Assembly: GCF_014356525.2 (NCBI RefSeq)
Contig: NC_052515.1
Location: 19,674,821-19,738,820 of the forward strand
Origin: Nilaparvata lugens
Taxonomy: Eukaryota > Arthropoda > Insecta > Hemiptera > Delphacidae
Direction of reading: 5' to 3'
Length of the DNA: 64,000 nt
Position 1 is the stretch's first letter. Every line of letters begins with the position of its first letter. Below the pieces are notes generated by a model. That model saw only the letters and a list, made by a program, of their open reading frames with translations. It did no database searches and was not told the origin of the DNA. The position numbers were made by a program, and so were the translations under genes. Of the stretch, positions 57,955 through 64,000 are shown piece by piece.

Positions 57955-58055
57955 GTGTGTGTGTGTGGTGTGTGTGTGTGTGTGTTGTGTGTGTGTGTGT
58001 GGTGTGTGTGTGTGTGTGTGTGTTGTGTGTGTGCGTGTGTGTATGTGTGTTTGTT
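57446..58055. mobile_element. Unclassified insertion in the RTE, with terminal GT microsatellite
   Basis: RTE coding sequence is interrupted between WSKAEVISLFKRREINK (ending about 58055, minus strand) and NNCKNYRG (starting about 57445). The ~610-bp insert has an AT-rich part, a GC-richer part with GCGGCCGGAAAGGGTACTC and CGGCCTTAGCCGGGAAAG (about 57620-57665), and an interrupted (GT)n array at one end. No coding, no clear terminal repeats and no resolved target duplication. It may be a small element whose tail seeded the microsatellite. Confidence 0.55.
57866..58050. repeat. GT microsatellite with regular interruptions
   Basis: (GT)n interrupted by TGTTG and GTGGTG at semi-regular spacing, resembling on the opposite strand the interrupted CA array at 4074-4202. 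Open frames through it are artefacts, except that the minus-strand frame enters real RTE sequence after 58055. Confidence 0.95.
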
Positions 58056-58339
58056 AATCTCTCTTCTTTTGAAAAGAGAGATTACTTCTGCTTTACTCCA
58101 CTCTTTCGGAATTTGACATTTCATCCAGCATTCATTATTTATTTAGCGTATGGCAGTATACACAACACATTTATGATCACAAAATTCGAAAAAAAAGAAA
58201 ACAATAGAAAATTCATATATAAAACGTATGAAAATATCTTAGTCACTTTTGACCTGGAAATTATTGGATCCACTGAATTATTACGGATTTGGTTTTGAGG
58301 TGCATTTGCATCTTCATTATTAGAACACCAGAGATCTTT
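58056..58339 (-). pseudogene. RTE ORF2 linker, disrupted
   Basis: KDLWCSNNEDANAPQNQI follows the stop at 58340. After an AT-rich stretch of unrelated composition (about 58150-58280), CWMKCQIPKEWSKAEVISLF resumes as the familiar segment before the reverse transcriptase. The normal intervening sequence, containing the ATGSDGI block, is missing and appears replaced. Confidence 0.6.
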
Positions 58340-59653
58340 TTAATGCCGTATCCAGTCATCATCCGAAATCATACTTAATGCAGCATTGTCTTTATCAGTA
58401 ACTGATAAAGACAATGCTGCAATGAAATCTTCGAATAGAACTGTTCTATTCGAAGATTTCATTATCTTATAAGCGCATTGCTGCCTTCCATGAATATCGC
58501 TCTCTATAACACTAATAAACTTTTCCCAGGACTCCTGTTGAGCCTTTCTCACTACTTGCTTTGCAATATTTCTGTTTTGCATGTAGTACTCTCTAGCTCC
58601 TTGGGTTTTCTTTTGCAAAAATATAAGATATGCTTTTTGTTTCTCTTTTATAGCATTTTCTATTTGTGGGTTCCAAATTCTCAGGCGTCTACTACTCCTT
58701 TTCTTAAACCTTGTACCAAGTGCTTCAGTTGCAGCTTTTTGAATGCACAATTTTATATTTTCCCATTCTGTCTCTATATCATCTGCAGTTGAAACTGTTA
58801 AAAGATTTTCCTGGAACCCCCTCTGATACAAGTTTCGTATGCTATCATCCTGCAGAAGTGAAATCTTGAACACTTCGGTTGTCTGTTTTTTATTTCTCTT
58901 GACAGTTCTCCATTTTCTTAGGATCAGCATCTTACTCATTAGAAGATAGTGGTCGGTATAAATATCACAGCCCCTATAAACTCTCACATCTTGCACTAAA
59001 CTCTTCATTCTATCATTTACAATGATGTAGTCGATGATGGATTTTGAGCCTCTTGCACTCCAGGTGAACTTATGGATATCTTTCTTCCTATAAAATGTAT
59101 TCGTTATCTTGAGGTCATTGAAGGAAGCAAACTGTCTTAGTTCTTGTCCATTTTGATTCATCACTGCTTCTCCAAAAGAACCCAGTACACCTGGAATAGG
59201 GATGTTTCCGACTCTTGCATTAAAATCTCCAACAATTGCAACGTGATCTGTTTTGCAAATATTCTGGACTATTTTCTGGAGATTGTCATAGAAGGTTTCA
59301 GTCTCTTCTCTCTTCCCTTCATCTGGAGCATATATTCCGACTACCGTTAGATAACCTCTCTCAATTTTGAGTCTTACAGATACTATCCTCTCATTTATAT
59401 AGGTGTAATCTTGAATGTTATCTTTCCATTTGTTATTCACCATTATTGCAACTCCTGCACTGGCTCGTTGATTCTGAGGGACTCCATTGTAGACCATCCA
59501 ATAATCATTCGAATCTATTGTTCCCTGCATCTTTTTCTTTGTCTCTGTGATCACTGCCATGTCAACTTTCTGCTTTGCAAGACAGTCTTTCACTTCATAA
59601 ATCTTATTTGATAACCCTCTAACATTCCATGTAGCTAAATTCAATACATCCAT
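58340..59653 (-). pseudogene. RTE ORF2 endonuclease domain and start of linker
   Basis: 437 residues from the ATG at 59653 to a TAA that replaces a Tyr codon of the usual HYKDLW motif; KDLWCSN continues in frame beyond the stop. The APE-like endonuclease motifs are complete: ATWNVRGLS (Asn10), ITETKKK (Glu37), GIYAPDE, VGDFNARVG (Asp143, Asn145), SKSIIDYII (Asp208) and YTDHYLL (Asp234, His235). The domain resembles vertebrate-annotated 'craniofacial development protein 2-like' sequences, which are themselves RTE fragments. The final ~30 residues are encoded by two perfect palindromes (58379-58463), which replace or extend the normal linker. Nicking activity is plausible for the domain itself. 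Confidence 0.9.
58379..58463. repeat. Two adjacent perfect 43-bp palindromes
   Basis: Palindrome 1: 21-bp arms 58379-58399 and 58401-58421 around a single A. Palindrome 2: 21-bp arms 58421-58441 and 58443-58463 around a single T, sharing the boundary base. Both arms match exactly by eye. They lie in the RTE reading frame, which stays open through them. Confidence 0.95.
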
Positions 59654-60214
59654 GATCCCAAATCGTTTTTGTTTTGCAATCCTACTTGTTTTATAATCCT
59701 TTAATCCGGTCCTATTTCCGAGGCTGTTTGTGAGTTTGTCAGTAATTGATTCGATCCCCTGGCCGCGGTACGAACGCTGCGCAGGTTAAGTCCAGCGGTG
59801 GGGCCGCCACCTTGCTGCGCCTGGACTCACAGCATTTGTGTAGAGTTTTCTCCCCTAGACGAGTTGCTTTCCCTGCAGCTACGAGCCTTGTCTACCCGTG
59901 ATAGAAGGAAATGTTTGGGACAAAAAGAGAAGAGACGATGGTCAAGGAAGACGAGATAGAGAAAGTGGATGGGAAAATGGAAAGAGAATGACACTCAGCC
60001 AAGTCAATAGAAACAGTGTCATCTGGAAGAGTAACAAAGATTTCCGAAGCATGTAAAAGTTGAAGAAATTATTGAGGAAGAAGGGCTTCGGAAGAGGAGG
60101 GCCCCCTTTTAGTCGCCTCTTACGATCAAGCAGGGGATACTGTGGATGTATTCGAGTCATAATCATCAGAGTCCATCTTGTTTACTCTGATCCCCCCACC
60201 CACAGGGGCATTAC
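59654..60214 (-). promoter_or_regulatory. Probable RTE 5' untranslated region
   Basis: GC-richer than its surroundings, with CCCTTTTAGTCGCCTCTTAC and GATCAAGCAGGGGATAC near 60105-60145 and CCCCACCCACAGGGGC at the extreme 5' end. In insect RTE elements this kind of block precedes the endonuclease. It ends exactly at the target-site duplication (60215). Confidence 0.6.
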
Positions 60215-60225
60215 AGGTATTACTT

Positions 60226-60365
60226 TGCAAAAAAATTAAGGTACCCCAATTTCTAAATTTCTATACGTTTCAAGGTCCCCTGAGTCCAAAAAAGTGGTTT
60301 TTGGGTATTTGGACAAGGAAAGTTGTGTGAGTGCGCCACACCAGATTTTTATCTATTTCATAACT
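60226..60365. repeat. Right half of the dispersed repeat split by the RTE
   Basis: GTTTCAAGGTCCCCTGAGTC, AAGTGGTTTTTGGGTATT and GGAAAGTTGTGTGAGTGC are the reverse complement of pieces at 26810-26880 and 26070-26120. The middle part of the repeat is missing between them (junction about 60312). With 56025-56063 this reconstructs the pre-insertion repeat. Confidence 0.8.
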
Positions 60366-60479
60366 ATTATCAATATTGAAGTGGGAATAATTATTGAATT
60401 TAGAGAATTACTATGTTTTAACTTTTGTGATTGGCTCAATTACCCTTTATCTGATAGATTGACAGTTCTTTCTGCATGA

Positions 60480-60853
60480 TTAACATTCCACTTTATAATG
60501 ACAGTGAAGAAAGGTAAGGGTTGCCGATTCTATCCATGCCATGCCATTACCTCCTATAGTAGATAGCTGAAAATGGTATATCGGATGTAATAATGTAATA
60601 TCAACCGTTATTCTTGTTAATAATAATAAATCATATTTTATTCGCCAGGAAAATTTTTTTGAATGATTCAATAATGAGTTTTCATAATTAAGGTTAAATA
60701 TTTTGAAAATTGATTATGTTCTTACATTGTTGGGAAACGATAGGACAACGTTGCGGAATCAGAAAAGGATAGCGCTATCTGCTTTGGCAAATGATAGACA
60801 AGGATAGCAACACCATGTTGATCAAATAATGTCACTATAATCTGAACCTGATT
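60480..60853. mobile_element. Diverged MITE, second copy of the 11985 family
   Basis: Shares with 11985-12358, in order: TTATAATG.CA, GTTGCCGAT, GTAATATCAAC, TCATATTTTATT, AATTAAG, AACGTTGC, GCGCTATC..CTTTG, and GACAAGGATAGCAA.ACCAT. The ends are degraded; the TA duplication is not clear. Confidence 0.6.
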
Positions 60854-61648
60854 GAAGTCTTAAAATTCAATAACCATTACCAGAATTACGTGAATGAGCT
60901 TGGATCTGTATTCATGAGGATGCCAGAGTCAATTATCGGAATGAAAATAAGCATTAAGTTGGAAATGAGAAAATCTAGGAGAATGAGAAGCAGAAAGAGT
61001 AAACCTATGACCATGAAAAGGGAAGAAGATAAAGTCTATGAAGAATGGGAAGAAAGAGAATACCTATGCTAGAGAGGAGGAAGAATGTTTGACGTAAAGG
61101 AAAATAGAAGACCCTGTGAAGATGAGGAGTTGAAAAGAGAAAAAAGTGAGCAGAGAGAAGGAAAACGAGACTCACCTGTTACCTATGAAGGTGTGGTAGG
61201 AGGAGCAGAGGGGGGAGATGTAAAGAATGAATTAGAAAACGTAGACAAAGGATGTTGGGCTAAGCCCAGGGGAATCGCCTGGTTTATTGTCTCATTTAGG
61301 GAAGAGCCTTCCAATTTACACACAGCTTCTTGGCACTCCCAATTCCTCCCTAGTCCCTAACCCTAACCCCATCCCAAAAAGCGTCCTCTCATCTCTCTTT
61401 GTCCATTGGTTAGTGATTCTTTTTTCGTTCTGCTTCTTCTCATTTCTATCATCTCCTCTTCTGTGTTCTATTCTTCATACTTTCCCTTTACTTCTTCAGC
61501 TTCCAACTTCTTCAAATTCTTGCCCTCCATTGGTGATTTGCCTTTCTTCATATTTTTTATCTTCTTCATCTTCTTCTTTCCTTTTTCCTTTTGCCTATTT
61601 CTTCTTCTTTTTCTTTGTCGTTCTTCTTCTTCGATATTAATGGTAGCC
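60854..61648. other. No genes; purine-rich then pyrimidine-rich tract
   Basis: 60900-61260 is purine-rich and 61330-61640 pyrimidine-rich (CTTCTTCTTC), giving basic/acidic and Leu/Ser/Phe-rich open frames (60890-61072, 61085-61360, 61287-61699) that I treat as composition effects. The CCCTAACCCTAACCCC near 61355 is too short to call telomeric. Confidence 0.5.
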
Positions 61649-61649
61649 T

Positions 61650-64000
61650 ATCAATCAATCAATCAATCAATCATTTATTTCTTTCCAGAACATACATGAA
61701 AATGTACATGAAAGAGTCAAAAACTAAAAACTAACTTAAAGCTAAAGAGAAATTAGTGACTGTATAAAATTTATTTTTTTACAGTAAACTCGTTTATACT
61801 GTAGCATGCTAAATCCATCAAATATGCTCTCAGCAATTTCTTAAATTCTGATCTATCAGGTTCATGTCTTATGCAACCTGGGAGACAACCAATAAATTTT
61901 ATTCCCATGTACGTTGGACTTTGTTTATATTTTTCCTTATTGTGTTTCTTTATTGTAAAATTATTTTCATTTCTTGTGTTGTAATTATGTATATCTACTT
62001 GCCGTGGGAATCTAGATTCGTTAGTTTTTATATATAATATTTTATAATGTACAGGCTGTACACCGTCATGAACTTTAACTTACTGAAGAATGGCTTGCAT
62101 GATTGCTCTCTATCAAGATTTAGAACTATTCTTATTGCTTCTTTTTGTAATGGGAGTATTTTATTTAAGTTTGAGATGCTTGTTCCTCCATATATTTCAA
62201 TTCCATATGAAATGTGGGAGTGGATCATTGCAAACTACACTGCTTTTAACGTTTCTAAGTTGGAAATTTTTGCTAGTCGTCTCAGCGCAAAGATTCCTGA
62301 GCTTAATTTTTTACATATTTTTTGAATGTGAACGGACCAACTAAGTGTGTTTTCAAGATATAGACCTAAAAATTTGATTTCTTCCTTATTATTTACGGAA
62401 TTAAGTTGTTTTACCTCTGAATTTCTACAAGTAAAATGGAGGAACTTTGTTTTGTTATCATTAAGTAGCAGATGTCTATGATTTAGGTACTTTTTAGTTA
62501 ATGATATTATAGAATTGATACATTTAATTTCTGTTGTGTTCCAGTCCTTATCAGCAATGCACAGACTTATATCGTCAGCGTATAAGCATAATTTACTATT
62601 TTCAACTAAATCACACATATATTTAGGCAACCCCCCTAAGTAGCACAGAAACAAAAATGGACCTAACACCGATCCTTGTGGTACAGAATAGTTATTACAT
62701 TTTAAGTTTGATCCAATATTGTACTGATTTTTATTGCTTGTATACTTTATATTTACATACTGTTGCCGTCCTTCTAGATATGACTTGATCCAGCTAAGCT
62801 CTTTACCTCTAATTCCGTAATTTTGAAGTTTATTTAATAATAATTTATGATTCACACTGTCAAATGCTTTGGTTAAATCCAGGAATGCTCCTACAGTATT
62901 TAATCCCTCATCTAAGTTTTCTAAAATGTTCTCTATGAACTCTATCAAAGCAGTAATGGTTGACCTGTTTTTTCTATAGCCATGTTGTTCTTTGTCAAGT
63001 ATACCATTGGTTTCAAAATAATCAATTAACTGAACTTGTACACACTTTTCAAATATTTTAGATAGGGCAGGTTGGATGGCCAAAGGTCTGTAGTTGAGAG
63101 GATCAGATGGATCTCCTTTCTTATATGCTGGTATTACTTTTTATATTTTTAATTCGTTTGGGTACACTCCAGTTATAATTGAGGCATTGATTACGTGCAA
63201 AAGAGGTTTGATGAGTGATGACTTAGCATCCTTCATTATTTTTATTGGTATGTCATCATAGCCGGCTGACCACTTTGGTTCTATCGAATCTATTATTTTA
63301 CTTAAGTCCTTCTCTTCAATTGTATTACATCTAAATGATAATTTTGTAACTTTTTCATTTTTCTCATCTGTTACGTCACTTTTGGTTAGATAAGGGATGA
63401 CTTGAGTGTCAACCATCCCTACAAAATCATTGTTTAGCATGTTTGAAATTTCATACGGATCATCTATGTCTATACCATTCTCTTTAAGTACAATATTTTT
63501 AATAACTTTCTTGTCCTTTTTGTTTGTTGTTTCATTGTTAACTATTTGCCATATTGTTCTGTTTACATTTGTTGATTTTTTTATTTTTGAGTCAGTATAA
63601 TTCTTTTTTTTTGTAGAGGATAATTCTTTTTAGATGCTTTTTATGTGCTTTTATAGTTTTCTTTAAGTTTATATTACTTTGGTCTTTCCTGTATCGCTGA
63701 TGCATTTCAATTAGCCTTTTATGTTCGTCGACAATCTCATCATCAATCCACTTATTACTACATTGTTTCGCTCTTACTATTCTACCAAACGGAAAGTGAA
63801 GATCAAAATAATATTTGAGCACATTGTAAAAGTATGAAAATTTGTTTTCTACAGGACACTGATAAAGTTCAGTCCAATCCAATTTATCTAGATTATTTAT
63901 GAAGCGCTGAATTTGGGACTTCCCAAACTTCCTACCCATTGTTTTAGTCTTTAAACCTTCACACTTATTATTTGTGTTTAAGATATGGAAAATTTGTCCA
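61650..64000 (-). mobile_element. Near-intact LINE with (GATT)n tail, 5' part beyond the window
   Basis: On the minus strand: open ORF2 sequence from the right edge, reverse transcriptase, C-terminal domain, a ~380-base 3' UTR and a tail AAATAAATGATTGATTGATT ending at 61650. The damage is light: one extra A in a nine-A run (about 63608) and two in-frame stops (63140 and 62232). This is a different family from the LINE at 4.2-8.5 kb (YADD in place of FADD, different tail), though both lack RNase H. The endonuclease would lie right of the window. Confidence 0.88.
62028..64000 (-). pseudogene. LINE ORF2: linker, reverse transcriptase and C-terminus
   Basis: Open at the window edge (frame before MGRKFGKSQ is GLKTKT). 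The first stretch (to 63592) is linker with KQCSNKWIDDEIVDEHKR. One extra A in an A run near 63608 shifts the frame into KKSTNVNRTIWQIVN and DDPYEISNMLNNDF. WSAGYDDIPIKIMKD and GVYPNEL then lead to a TAA (63138-63140), after which KVIPAYKKGDPSDPLNYRPL continues. Reverse transcriptase motifs, numbered from 63083: FLDLTKAFDS (67-76), VPQGSVLGP (134-142) and catalytic YADD (168-171). A TAG at 62232 interrupts before SHISYGIEIYGG. Residues are well conserved, so few changes separate it from an intact gene. Confidence 0.88.

Larger units (their letters stand above)
56075..60214 (-). mobile_element. RTE-clade LINE with 11-bp target-site duplication
   Basis: On the minus strand: a ~550-base GC-richer 5' region, an APE endonuclease, a linker, reverse transcriptase, a C-terminal domain and a short 3' end (GCCTAATCCCTGATTGGAAG then (AAG)n), the usual RTE terminus. 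The direct repeat AGGTATTACTT flanks it (56064-56074 and 60215-60225). The host DNA on both sides joins into one copy of the dispersed repeat also found at 26.0-26.9 kb. The element is damaged: a stop after the endonuclease, a mangled linker, a ~600-bp insertion with a GT microsatellite, twin palindromes and a late frameshift. Length without the insertion is about 3.5 kb. Confidence 0.9.

Noticed and set aside
61355..61375. CCCTAACCCTAACCCC as telomeric repeat
   Set aside because: Too short, and the expected insect unit (CCTAA)n is not sustained.
1..64000. CRISPR arrays, bacterial operons, rRNA or tRNA genes
   Set aside because: No regular repeat-spacer pattern, no gene clusters with short spacing, no rRNA-like or tRNA-like sequence; the window is eukaryotic.

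Overview
The window looks like repeat-dense nuclear DNA from an insect. It is AT-rich, contains no operons or convincing host exons, and is packed with arthropod-type transposable elements: CR1/Jockey-group and RTE LINEs, a Helitron, mariner-like elements, TA-flanked MITEs, Penelope-like fragments and long microsatellites. The repeat repertoire reminds me of planthoppers (Delphacidae, e.g. Nilaparvata); that is inference from remembered repeat motifs, not a database match. I found no host protein-coding gene, tRNA, rRNA or CRISPR array. All recognisable coding sequence belongs to mobile elements.

Layout: 1-3375 holds two direct copies of a ~593-bp sequence around a strongly purine-biased tract. 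4074-8560 holds a CA microsatellite and a near-complete two-ORF LINE on the minus strand. 9-23 kb is mostly non-coding, with MITEs, a 764-bp Helitron and members of a ~90-bp hairpin family. 23.4-25.3 kb is one CT microsatellite that appears split by two retroelement insertions, both with (AATC)n tails. One of these, a LINE 3' fragment, contains a nearly perfect 216-bp palindrome. 25.3-36 kb holds further repeats, MITEs and hairpins. 36389-38865 is a defective mariner-like transposon with ~0.5-kb terminal inverted repeats, interrupted by a second palindromic insertion. 39-46 kb is almost featureless apart from a candidate LTR. 46656-52707 is a ~3-kb tandem duplication carrying a deleted mariner in each copy. 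56075-60214 is an RTE-clade LINE with an 11-bp target-site duplication, inserted into an older repeat. 61650-64000 is a nearly intact LINE running off the right edge.

The most interesting material is the pair of palindromic insertions at 24589-24840 and 36897-37290. Each is an inverted dimer flanked by a 12-bp target-site duplication, with a one-sided ~40-nt tail similar between the two. The arms have different sequences, yet both fold into the same hammerhead-ribozyme-like architecture: 6-bp stem I, CUGAAGA core, 6-bp stem II, GAA, minimal stem III, U at the cleavage position. This fits Penelope-like retroelement terminal repeats, which are known to carry hammerheads. The second dimer encloses an exact 87-bp inverted copy of the transposase gene of the transposon it sits in. 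Also notable are eight copies of a short imperfect hairpin family, two of them as tandem pairs, and two adjacent perfect 43-bp palindromes inside the RTE reading frame.

Nearly every element is broken by a few stops, frameshifts or deletions. The relationships are therefore those of nested insertions, not of genes cooperating in a pathway. All boundaries, identities and folds were worked out by eye.
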